DNA of 5,137 nucleotides from JBAWYM01 sp037143575. Its GTDB lineage: Bacteria; Patescibacteriota; Gracilibacteria; Peribacterales; Peribacteraceae. Both the position numbers and the translations under genes were made by a program. The number at the start of each line of letters is the position of its first letter. The first letter of the stretch is position 1. The stretch is taken from contig JBAWYM010000070.1 of assembly GCA_037143575.1 (NCBI GenBank), positions 1-5,137 on the forward strand, given 5' to 3'. Below are positions 1 to 4,825 of this stretch, piece by piece. The notes under the pieces were generated by a model. It ran no database searches. It saw only the letters and a program-made list of their open reading frames with translations, and was not told the origin of the DNA.

Positions 1-923
1 GTGGGGGAGGGAGTTCACACGCTGCTCCGGGAGTTATCGAAATTCAGATTCAGATACCGAAAGAGGATCCTGCGCGCTCTGTTCTTACCGAAGCACAGAA
101 ACTGCAATTGAAGCTGGATGCACAGCGTCAGCAGTTGCAGGAGAGAAAGAGTCGTGCGATGGATCTCAGGGCGCGCGCAGCAGAAAGGCGAGCGGCTCGG
201 CTGACGCGCAATGTCATTCCGATCACCCCTTCGATCTGGGATCGTGTGAAGAGTGGAGGAATGGAGCTGAGGGAATCCCTCTGGAAGATGCTCCGTTGGA
301 TCGAAGGGAATGCCGTATCTCTGGAGCAGAGCGCAATAGGATCCGTCAGGAACGGCTGGCACTCCCTCATCGCCTCCGGTCAGACTCTCGCGCATTCCAT
401 CGCCAGCCGCTTCGATGTGCGTGAGCAAATGACCGCGATGCGTACTTCTATGGAGAAGTCCCTTACCAAGTACTCGACAGCGCTGAAGAACGACAACGGT
501 CGTTTGGTCTTGGCACAACTGAAGATCACACTCCTCAGTCCCGACGGCAGTCCCTACACCAATGCTCCCGTCGTCCTCTTCTCCGATCCGCAGAGTGCGG
601 TCACGGACAGCAATGGCACCGTGATCTTCCAGAATGTGGAGGTCCGTGAGCACCGTCTGGAGATTCACACCTTCAAGGGAGACGTGCAGCAGCGCAAAAT
701 CAGCCTCACGGCTTCCGCACCGGCATCGGCCGTGGGGAAGAAGGGGGTCGTGGTGTCGATTCCGGAAGTGAGGATCGTGGTGGATGAAACCAATACCTCA
801 CCATTCGGCCGGCTCTCACCGCTGTTCTTCGCGCTCTGGAGCCTTGGAATTTTGGCGATCGGGACGGGCGGAGGGATGTACGTGATGTATCGGCATTTCG
901 CTCAGGCGAAGAGGAGACGGTAG
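1..923 (+). CDS. Membrane-anchored protein with Ig-like/carboxypeptidase-regulatory-like domain (5' end missing)
   Basis: The reading frame is open from the left edge (first full codon at 3) to TAG at 921-923, giving 306 visible residues. A TTG at 108 could serve as a start, but the open frame above it makes a partial gene more likely. In visible numbering, residues 35-66 are very rich in Q, R, K and A and look helical or coiled. Residues about 165-235 fit a beta-sandwich of the carboxypeptidase-regulatory/CnaB type: LSPDGSPYTNAPVVLF, then TDSNGTVIFQNVEV, the usual turn signature of these folds. Residues about 271-296 form one hydrophobic segment (PLFFALWSLGILAIG...YVMY) followed by a basic QAKRRR tail. 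The likely topology is an extracytoplasmic domain held by a C-terminal anchor with the tail inside. No LPXTG motif is present. The ligand and role are unknown. An adhesin-like or cell-surface scaffold role is inference. Confidence 0.75.
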   Translation, partial: GGGSSHAAPGVIEIQIQIPKEDPARSVLTEAQKLQLKLDAQRQQLQERKSRAMDLRARAAERRAARLTRNVIPITPSIWDRVKSGGMELRESLWKMLRWIEGNAVSLEQSAIGSVRNGWHSLIASGQTLAHSIASRFDVREQMTAMRTSMEKSLTKYSTALKNDNGRLVLAQLKITLLSPDGSPYTNAPVVLFSDPQSAVTDSNGTVIFQNVEVREHRLEIHTFKGDVQQRKISLTASAPASAVGKKGVVVSIPEVRIVVDETNTSPFGRLSPLFFALWSLGILAIGTGGGMYVMYRHFAQAKRRR

Positions 924-931
924 AAAATCAT

Positions 932-967
932 CGTTCGACGAAGTTTATCCTGAGCCTGTCGAAGGGC
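932..967. repeat. REP-like hairpin repeat between genes
   Basis: The arms TTCGAC (934-939) and GTCGAA (958-963) enclose GAAGTTTATCCTGAGCCT, and the repeat ends in GGGC. The form TTCGAC...CTGAGCCTGTCGAAGGGC resembles a repeat I recall as scattered in intergenic regions of many bacterial genomes (often written ending TGAGCCTGTCGAAG). It starts 8 bp after the stop of the upstream gene. It may act as an mRNA 3' stabiliser or weak terminator, but no T-run follows. The repeat identity is from memory and was not checked by search. Confidence 0.5.
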
Positions 968-970
968 TCA

Positions 971-1030
971 CTATGGCATTCATTGGTTGATCCACATGTG
1001 CGCTGAGTTTTTACCTATGGCATTCTTTGG
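971..1030. repeat. Two 16-bp direct repeats upstream of tspO
   Basis: CTATGGCATTCATTGG at 971-986 recurs as CTATGGCATTCTTTGG at 1015-1030, with one mismatch and start points 44 bp apart. Both contain ATGGCATTC and would read MAFIG followed by a stop, and MAFFG in the tspO frame, respectively. They may be a local duplication or paired regulator sites. Nothing in the sequence decides between these. Confidence 0.5.
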
Positions 1031-1052
1031 CATCCGGTATACAGTATTCCCT

Positions 1053-1448
1053 ATGCAAACCACCCTCTGGTACTCCCGCCTCATCAAACCTTCCTGGGCC
1101 CCGCCTTCGTGGCTCTTCGGTCCGGTGTGGTCCATTCTGTATGTCATCATCGCCGTTTCCTTCGGCTGGGTGTTCGTCCAGACGTATCAGGGGAAGATCG
1201 CGCTGATGATCGCGCTACCGTTTGCGCTCAATCTCGTCTTCAACGGCCTCTTTTCACCGATCCAGTTCGGTCTCCAGAATAATCTCCTCGCTGCGGCGGA
1301 TATTCTCCTGATCCTCGGCACGCTGGTCTGGGCGATGGTGGTGATCTATCCGATTGCACCGTGGGTGACCTACGCGCAGATTCCCTATCTTCTGTGGGTG
1401 ATGTTCGCGACCGTCCTGCAGCTGACGGTGACGTATTTGAACTTCTGA
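1053..1448 (+). CDS. tspO: TspO/MBR family (tryptophan-rich sensory) membrane protein, short form
   Basis: The 131-residue protein carries the family signature WYSRLIKPSWAPPSWLFGPVWSILY at residues 6-30, though only parts of it are needed to recognise TspO (WY, KPSWAPP, FGPVW). Residues 60-73 match the NxxxNxLFSPIQFG segment and 110-118 match IPYLLWVMF. TspO proteins are small inner-membrane receptors for porphyrins and other hydrophobic ligands, linked to tetrapyrrole and stress responses. Four helices are visible (about 25-43, 49-67, 78-99, 104-129). The usual first helix ahead of the WY motif is absent, so the protein is shorter than the typical 150-165 residues. In-frame alternatives TTG 987, ATG 996 and ATG 1017 add residues but no convincing helix, and ATG 1053 matches where short homologues begin. 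No Shine-Dalgarno is visible. A weak promoter-like pair (ATGGCA 1017-1022, TACAGT 1040-1045) would put transcription close to the ATG. The gene is coupled to the next by a one-base overlap. Confidence 0.88.
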   Translation: MQTTLWYSRLIKPSWAPPSWLFGPVWSILYVIIAVSFGWVFVQTYQGKIALMIALPFALNLVFNGLFSPIQFGLQNNLLAAADILLILGTLVWAMVVIYPIAPWVTYAQIPYLLWVMFATVLQLTVTYLNF

Positions 1449-1978
1449 TGATGGTGACATCGAAGAGTAATACACGGCCGTTGACGATCTCCGTCAGTGA
1501 CCGGATGCAGCGCTGCACATATGTCCTCTCGGAGCCGGAGGGGAAGCACTTCGATCCGCGATTCTCCCCCGATCTCACACCCAAGGAGATGCTGGAGCTG
1601 GGAGTCTTCGGGGGGAAGTACATGACCGACGGTCGCGTGGAATTCCCGTCCGACTGGTTTACGAACGCCAAACTGTGTCCCGAGAAGCACGATCCGGCGC
1701 TGAATTGCTTCGAGGTGAATGCGAGTCAGCCGCTTTCGGAGTGGCGCAGGAAAGGCTGGATACATCCCATGGATCCGCGCGGGTGGTTTCAGTGGTACTG
1801 CCGCTACTACCGTGGGCGCAGGATGCCAGAGGAGGACGACAGGCAGATTCGCCGCTGGCTCGCCATGAAGCGCCACATCGCGCAGATTGTTTTGCACTGC
1901 CGTCGCGGGGATCTGGAGTGCAGACGCAAGCAACGGCAGGCGCTCCTGCACTGGGCGTATGACAGCAGGAAGATGTGA
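1448..1978 (+). CDS. Conserved hypothetical protein rich in W, R and Y
   Basis: The ATG at 1448 shares its A with the TGA stop of tspO (TGATG), which suggests translation by re-initiation after tspO. A second ATG follows at 1451. The protein has 176 residues and no signal peptide or membrane segment. Its striking middle is PLSEWRRKGWIHPMDPRGWF followed by QWYCRYYRGRRMPEEDDRQI, then a basic helical C-terminus with cysteines around HCRRGDLECRRKQRQ and the ending LLHWAYDSRKM. The N-terminal half contains DLTPKEMLELGVFGGKYMTD and EFPSDWF. I recognise this pattern as belonging to a widespread uncharacterised family, also common in small candidate-phylum genomes, but I know no function for it. The dense aromatic and arginine content could suit nucleic-acid binding, which is speculation. 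An open frame extends upstream to 1361 inside tspO, and that extension looks like a shadow. Confidence 0.85.
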   Translation: MMVTSKSNTRPLTISVSDRMQRCTYVLSEPEGKHFDPRFSPDLTPKEMLELGVFGGKYMTDGRVEFPSDWFTNAKLCPEKHDPALNCFEVNASQPLSEWRRKGWIHPMDPRGWFQWYCRYYRGRRMPEEDDRQIRRWLAMKRHIAQIVLHCRRGDLECRRKQRQALLHWAYDSRKM

Positions 1979-2012
1979 TGATCAATCAATATCATCTTCA
2001 GAAGCCGTTCGT

Positions 2013-2426
2013 CTATTCCTTCCTGAGCACATCCCGGTGCGTTCCCGTGCGCAGGAGCAGGAGGATCAGCTTCTCGTGGTCTTTGGTGTACATCAGTAAC
2101 CAATCGGGGGCAATGTGGCATTCGCGAGCATTCTCAAACAGGCCTTTCAATGGATGATCTCGGTATTCCGAAGGGATTTCACCCGATGCCAGAAGATCGA
2201 TTGCCGTTTCCAGCTTCTGATACGGCTTCGCTTTATAAACATCATTTTTCGGAGATATGCTTCATTACACAATACCGGCGAAGCTACGCCGATATTTGAG
2301 GATAGCTTCCATCAACCATTGATGAAGTTTTTATTGCGGAGCCGTATGAATATCTGCATGCGCTTTTTGAAGACGCTTATAATCTTTGCGGTATTGCTTG
2401 GTTGGGACGATTGCAAAGTGTTTCAT
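2013..2426 (-). pseudogene. yafQ: YafQ-type mRNase toxin, interrupted by a palindromic element
   Basis: The ATG (2426-2424) overlaps the antitoxin stop as ATGA, the usual coupling in RelB/DinJ-RelE/YafQ operons. The first 26 codons read MKHFAIVPTKQYRKDYKRLQ then KAHADI. The frame then enters an inserted element and stops at TAA after 31 residues. On the far side, in the same frame, the toxin resumes at QKLETAIDLLASGE and continues through EYRDHPLKG, RECHIAPDWLLMY and RTGTHRDV to TAG (2013-2015). Removing 126 bp gives a 95-residue protein, close to E. coli YafQ (92). It has His49, His62, Asp66 and His88 at the positions of the reported YafQ active-site residues His50, His63, Asp67 and His87. 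YafQ cleaves mRNA on the ribosome. As it stands, only a 31-residue N-terminal peptide can be made, so the toxin should be inactive. The downstream part is otherwise undamaged, which suggests a recent interruption. Confidence 0.88.
2220..2347. mobile_element. MITE-like palindromic element inserted in yafQ
   Basis: Terminal inverted repeats lie at 2220-2240 and 2327-2347. They match at 17 of 21 positions, with the outer eight (ATACGGCT) identical. A second inverted repeat, ATACCGGCG (2272-2280) and CGCCGATAT (2287-2295), has exactly the same centre (2283.5), so the whole unit is one long imperfect palindrome with a six-base loop, AAGCTA. It splits the toxin gene. The simplest reading is a 124-bp element (2222-2345, ACGG...CCGT) with a duplicated AT dinucleotide on each side, since taking out 126 bp restores the toxin in frame. 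The element encodes no protein of its own. It is therefore a non-autonomous element depending on a transposase elsewhere, or a palindromic repeat of another type. The family is not recognised. Confidence 0.78.
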
Positions 2427-2692
2427 TTTCCCAGTATATCGTCATGCATCTCTTTTGAGGAGGCGTATCTCTTTCCGTATTTCATCGCCCAAGCAGCCTC
2501 TTTCAACATCTTTTGTTCCGCAGCTGGTGTGTAGCCGTTCTCCGTGACGATTTGAAACGGAATGCTTTGAGTTGCCACAATCTGGACGAGGTACACGTTG
2601 ATCGCCGTACTGAGGTCCAGCCCCAGTTTGCTCAGGACTTTCTGAGCGTCTTTCTTGGTCTTGGGATTGGTGCGGATCTGGATGGTGGCCAT
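2423..2692 (-). CDS. dinJ: RelB/DinJ family antitoxin
   Basis: This 89-residue protein has the RelB/DinJ layout. Residues 1-46 form a ribbon-helix-helix DNA-binding domain, with beta strand ATIQIRTNPKTKKDAQKVL and then LGLDLSTAINVYLVQIV and the family-typical SIPFQI. Residues 50-89 are a helical, charged toxin-binding tail (NGYTPAAEQKMLKEAAWAMK...EMHDDILGK). DinJ neutralises YafQ by wrapping it, and the dimer represses its own promoter. The stop overlaps the toxin start as ATGA. The start ATG (2692-2690) sits 6 bp after a predicted -10, and no ribosome binding site precedes it, so the mRNA is probably leaderless. A 25-bp palindrome at 2709-2733 covers the -35 and is the likely operator. The toxin partner is interrupted, so this antitoxin may now serve only as a DNA-binding repressor or as an anti-addiction factor against related toxins. 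The last two roles are inference. Confidence 0.92.
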   Translation of the reverse strand: MATIQIRTNPKTKKDAQKVLSKLGLDLSTAINVYLVQIVATQSIPFQIVTENGYTPAAEQKMLKEAAWAMKYGKRYASSKEMHDDILGK

Positions 2693-2698
2693 GATTTC

Positions 2699-2727
2699 AG
2701 TGTATCGATTTGTAGTGACAATGTCAA
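2699..2727 (-). promoter_or_regulatory. Promoter of the antitoxin-toxin operon
   Basis: On the minus strand TTGACA (2727-2722, perfect -35) is followed by a 17-bp spacer and TACACT (2704-2699, 4 of 6 to TATAAT). Six bases (GAAATC) then lead to the antitoxin ATG. A transcript starting 6-8 bp after the -10 would begin at or next to the ATG, so a leaderless mRNA is predicted. Confidence 0.65.
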
Positions 2728-2733
2728 TACAAA
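2709..2733. promoter_or_regulatory. Palindromic operator, probably bound by the DinJ-like antitoxin
   Basis: The arms are TTTGTAGTGACA (2709-2720) and TGTCAATACAAA (2722-2733), centred on A2721. They are complementary at 11 of 12 positions. The palindrome contains the whole -35 hexamer of the antitoxin promoter, so a bound dimer would block RNA polymerase. RelB/DinJ proteins are known to bind palindromes at their own promoters. Assigning this site to this protein is inference. Confidence 0.65.
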
Positions 2734-2767
2734 CTATGTATACTCAATTGATTGAATAATTTCGAAT

Positions 2768-2853
2768 ATACCGGCGTAGCCGCACCATGATCTTGGCTTA
2801 TAGCAGAGAAGAAGCTAAAACAAGGATTCAGGATTATTTAGGCGAAGTCGTAT
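2768..2853 (+). repeat. Possible decayed half-copy of the palindromic element
   Basis: ATACCGGCGTAGC at 2768-2780 resembles the central arm and loop of the element in yafQ (ATATCGGCGTAGC on its minus strand). GCGAAGTCGTAT at 2842-2853 matches that element's terminus (GCGAAGCCGTAT) at 11 of 12 positions, in the same relative orientation. The distance from centre to end is 86 bp here and 76 bp in the intact copy. The sequence between is not clearly alike. A chance resemblance of short GC-rich hairpins is possible. Confidence 0.35.
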
Positions 2854-2904
2854 ATACAATCTATTCCTACATTTTGTCGGATTCTTTGGCATGACCTGCC
2901 GTTG

Positions 2905-2964
2905 AGTTTACGATATAGTTTACAATAAAAAATATGTAGTTTACGATATAGTTTACAATAAAAA
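2905..2964. repeat. Tandem operator-like repeats upstream of the HTH-ATPase gene
   Basis: A 27-bp sequence occurs twice without mismatch, at 2905-2931 and 2938-2964 (period 33 bp). Each copy holds two GTTTAC units, so the core AGTTTAC followed by G/A and AT appears four times, with GTTTAC beginning at 2906, 2918, 2939 and 2951. Starts are 12 bp apart within a pair and 33 bp between pairs, about three helical turns, so all sites of a class face nearly the same side of the DNA. The last unit contains the -35 of the downstream promoter. Control by the HTH protein encoded next door is a natural guess. Iterons for replication are less likely, because no Rep gene is present. Confidence 0.75.
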
Positions 2965-2980
2965 TTGTATGGTGTATCAT
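2952..2980 (+). promoter_or_regulatory. Promoter of the HTH-ATPase-STAS gene
   Basis: TTTACA (2952-2957, 5 of 6 to the -35 consensus), a 17-bp spacer and TATCAT (2975-2980, 5 of 6 to the -10) are followed by ACTCTT and then ATG at 2987. Transcription would start at or near this ATG. The in-frame ATG at 2969 lies inside the spacer and could not be on that transcript. This decides the start of the gene and predicts a leaderless mRNA. Confidence 0.65.
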
Positions 2981-2986
2981 ACTCTT

Positions 2987-4009
2987 ATGCATACCAAAGC
3001 CACAATACTGGCATTAGCGTTGAAGAATGACGAGGTCCGCTCGGGGGAAATAGCAGAGAAGTTGGGTGTGAGCCGACAGTATGCTCATCGGATGCTTGGG
3101 GAACTGGTCCGCGATGGGCAATTGCTCATGCTGGGGACGGCTCGGTCTTCCGCGTACATTCACCCGCAATCCGCCGGCCGTGTCGTGTGGAAATTCCACA
3201 GAAGGGTAAGGAATGATCATGTATCTGAACACACGATTCTGGAAGAGGTGGAAAGGAGCACTCAGTTCACTGCGTCACTTTCGGATAATTTGCGAAGTAT
3301 CTTCGACTACGCATTTTCCGAGATGCTCAACAATGCCATTGAACATTCGGGGTCCGACATGATCCAGATCGCCGTCGAAAAGACCGCCAGTGATCTCTTG
3401 TTTCGCATTCACGATGTCGGGATCGGCGTCTTCAGGAATATTCAGCAGCAGCGACATCTGAAAACCGATCTGGAGGCGATTCAGGATTTGCTCAAGGGCA
3501 AGACGACCACCCTGCCGCAGGCGCATTCCGGCGAGGGGATTTTCTTCACTTCGAAAGTTGCGGATGTCTTCAGTCTGGAGAGCTTCGGTCGGAAATTAAC
3601 CATCGATAACGTACAGCAGGATCTCTTCATTGACGCAGTGAAGCCGTCGAAGCGGGGGACGCGTGTCTTTTTCAGGATTGCGCTTCGATCCCAAAAGCAT
3701 CTCACAGATATTTTCCGCGGGTATCAGACGGATCCCGAGGAGATGGCGTTCGACAAGACGGAAATTCAGATCAAGCTCTACACGCTTGGCACCGTCCACG
3801 TTTCACGCTCCCAAGCCCGCAGAGTGCTCGAAGGGCTGGAGAAGTTCAAATCCATTATTTTCGATTTCGATCAGGTGCCGACGATCGGTCAGGCATTCGC
3901 GGACGAAATCTTCCGGGTGTTCAAGAACAAGCATCCCGATATCATCATCATCCCAAAGAATATGAATGAAACCGTGCGCTTCTGGGTCGAGAGAGTAGCG
4001 AAAGAGTAG
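2987..4009 (+). CDS. HTH - GHKL ATPase - STAS-like (DUF4325-type) regulator
   Basis: From ATG 2987 the protein has 340 residues in three parts. Residues 3-60 form a winged-helix/HTH domain (SGEIAEKLGVSRQYAHRMLG, then a DGQLLMLG wing). Residues about 95-235 form a GHKL ATPase, with N-box EMLNNAIEH (112-120), G1 box DVGIG (143-147) and G2-like SGEGIF (181-186). Residues about 258-338 form a STAS-like domain, with VSRSQARRVLEGLEKFKSII and then DFDQVPTIGQAFADEIFRVF. In partner-switching systems a SpoIIAB-type kinase and a SpoIIAA-type STAS antagonist are separate proteins. Here both folds are joined to a DNA-binding domain, so ATP binding may control DNA binding within one chain. Thr299 lies near where STAS antagonists carry the phosphorylated Ser, and a role for it is inference. 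There is no phospho-acceptor His box, sensor or membrane segment. The gene follows tandem repeats and a promoter implying a leaderless mRNA. An ATG at 2969 would add six residues and is disfavoured. Confidence 0.85.
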   Translation: MHTKATILALALKNDEVRSGEIAEKLGVSRQYAHRMLGELVRDGQLLMLGTARSSAYIHPQSAGRVVWKFHRRVRNDHVSEHTILEEVERSTQFTASLSDNLRSIFDYAFSEMLNNAIEHSGSDMIQIAVEKTASDLLFRIHDVGIGVFRNIQQQRHLKTDLEAIQDLLKGKTTTLPQAHSGEGIFFTSKVADVFSLESFGRKLTIDNVQQDLFIDAVKPSKRGTRVFFRIALRSQKHLTDIFRGYQTDPEEMAFDKTEIQIKLYTLGTVHVSRSQARRVLEGLEKFKSIIFDFDQVPTIGQAFADEIFRVFKNKHPDIIIIPKNMNETVRFWVERVAKE

Positions 4010-4012
4010 GTT

Positions 4013-4699
4013 TCACATCGATTGCAGCTGCATGGAGAGGAAAAATCTCCAGTTCTCCAAAGCAATTTCCCATCCTTCTTTTTTGAGATTCTCGCTCATC
4101 ATGCGGATCACCTTCGGATGACTCATCGGACCGTTGGCGCGGATGATGCCTCCCGGACGCAGACGCTCCAGTGCTTGTCTCATGATTTGTGCAAGCAGCT
4201 GTGATGCGCTTTCATCCGTTGGATGAGCTCCGCTTGTCTCAGATCTCACACTCTCGGATTCTTTGATGCTGTCCCCAACAGCGATGCACAGGCTCTCGGG
4301 GAAGATGATCCGGTCAAAAGTCCCCATCTCCGGCCAGTGGTCATTCATATCGAAGACCATCGAAGGGATGAAGCCTGCGCATTTCGCGATGGCCGGGTCC
4401 TTGTCCACTACGAGAATGTGGTCAGCAGGAATGCCCAGTGCCACGAGTGTGCGTTCGAGCATTGCCGGAGTGGCGCCGATACTGAGGAGACGTTTGCCCG
4501 GCTCCTTCAAGAGCGTGACATCTTCGAGGGTGATGAGGCCGGACTTCACATGATGGCTGGGGCGGAAGTGCCAGTACTGCCGCTCGCTCTGTATCCTCTT
4601 TGTGCTATCAAGAGGAAATTCTCCTGCGAAGAGATGGTCTTCCAGCTGTTGAACCTGGAGGAGGAAGGGATTTGTTTCCCGCAGATGACGGTGTCTCAT
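4013..4699 (-). CDS. Probable SAM-dependent methyltransferase (Rossmann fold)
   Basis: The 228-residue protein looks like a class I methyltransferase. Residues 70-82 (RLLSIGATPAMLE) stand in for motif I, with GATP replacing the usual GxGxG. VVDKD (97-101) supplies an acidic residue for the SAM ribose, and FDMND (116-120) precedes the strand FDRIIFPESL (128-137). ALERLRPGGIIRANGPMSHP (176-195) is the typical post-motif III region. A Ser/Glu-rich stretch at 143-166 looks like a flexible insert. The N-terminal 60 residues, with RQYWHFRPSHHV, may form a substrate cap. The divergent motif I resembles the SIGxGP form of nicotianamine-synthase-like proteins, so a non-methyl transfer role is possible. 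The substrate is unknown. The gene converges on the ATPase gene with 3 bp between stops, leaving no room for a separate terminator. Upstream in frame there is a TAG and no other good start, which supports ATG 4699. Confidence 0.7.
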   Translation of the reverse strand: MRHRHLRETNPFLLQVQQLEDHLFAGEFPLDSTKRIQSERQYWHFRPSHHVKSGLITLEDVTLLKEPGKRLLSIGATPAMLERTLVALGIPADHILVVDKDPAIAKCAGFIPSMVFDMNDHWPEMGTFDRIIFPESLCIAVGDSIKESESVRSETSGAHPTDESASQLLAQIMRQALERLRPGGIIRANGPMSHPKVIRMMSENLKKEGWEIALENWRFFLSMQLQSM

Positions 4700-4705
4700 G
4701 CGTGG

Positions 4706-4734
4706 ATGGTCGTGTCTCCGGACTGAGGTGTCAA
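4706..4734 (-). promoter_or_regulatory. Putative promoter of the methyltransferase-like gene
   Basis: On the minus strand a perfect TTGACA (4734-4729), a 17-bp spacer and GACCAT (4711-4706, 3 of 6 to TATAAT) precede the ATG by exactly 6 bp. The -10 is weak by itself. The spacing is the same as for the antitoxin and the HTH-ATPase gene, which supports it. A leaderless transcript is predicted. Confidence 0.45.
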
Positions 4735-4825
4735 TGTCCTATGATCTTTCCCTTACCCGTCACAGTCCAAAGATCGCAGAGTAATCGTTGAGGAATGCGA
4801 CGATCTCGCCATTCAGCGCCATATA

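Noticed and set aside
15..668. Minus-strand open frame of 217 codons opposite the first gene
   Set aside because: It lies antisense to a frame with a recognisable beta domain and membrane anchor, and its own translation has no domain character. It is a shadow of the real gene.
1385..1951. Minus-strand open frame of 188 codons opposite the conserved hypothetical gene
   Set aside because: The plus-strand frame has a family-like sequence and is coupled to tspO. The antisense translation shows no recognisable motif.
2220..2347. The insert as a self-splicing intron or an intein
   Set aside because: At about 124 bp it is too short for group I or II introns and contains stop codons, so it cannot be an intein. 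The coaxial inverted repeats fit a palindromic mobile element better.
2115..2534. Plus-strand open frame of 139 codons across the toxin-antitoxin region
   Set aside because: It runs antisense through the broken toxin, the inserted element and the antitoxin end, and its sequence is Phe/Ser/Cys-rich without a domain. The minus-strand genes explain this DNA.
2905..2964. The tandem repeats as a short CRISPR array
   Set aside because: Only two repeat copies are present, separated by 6 bp, with internal sub-repeats and no spacer of normal length and no cas gene.
4000..4030. A shared terminator between the convergent ATPase and methyltransferase-like genes
   Set aside because: The stops are 3 bp apart, and I saw only a short GCAGCTGC palindrome nearby with no T-run, so no terminator can be supported.
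4223..4726. Plus-strand open frame of 167 codons opposite the methyltransferase-like gene
   Set aside because: The minus-strand frame has an ordered Rossmann pattern and a promoter at the right distance. The plus frame has none.
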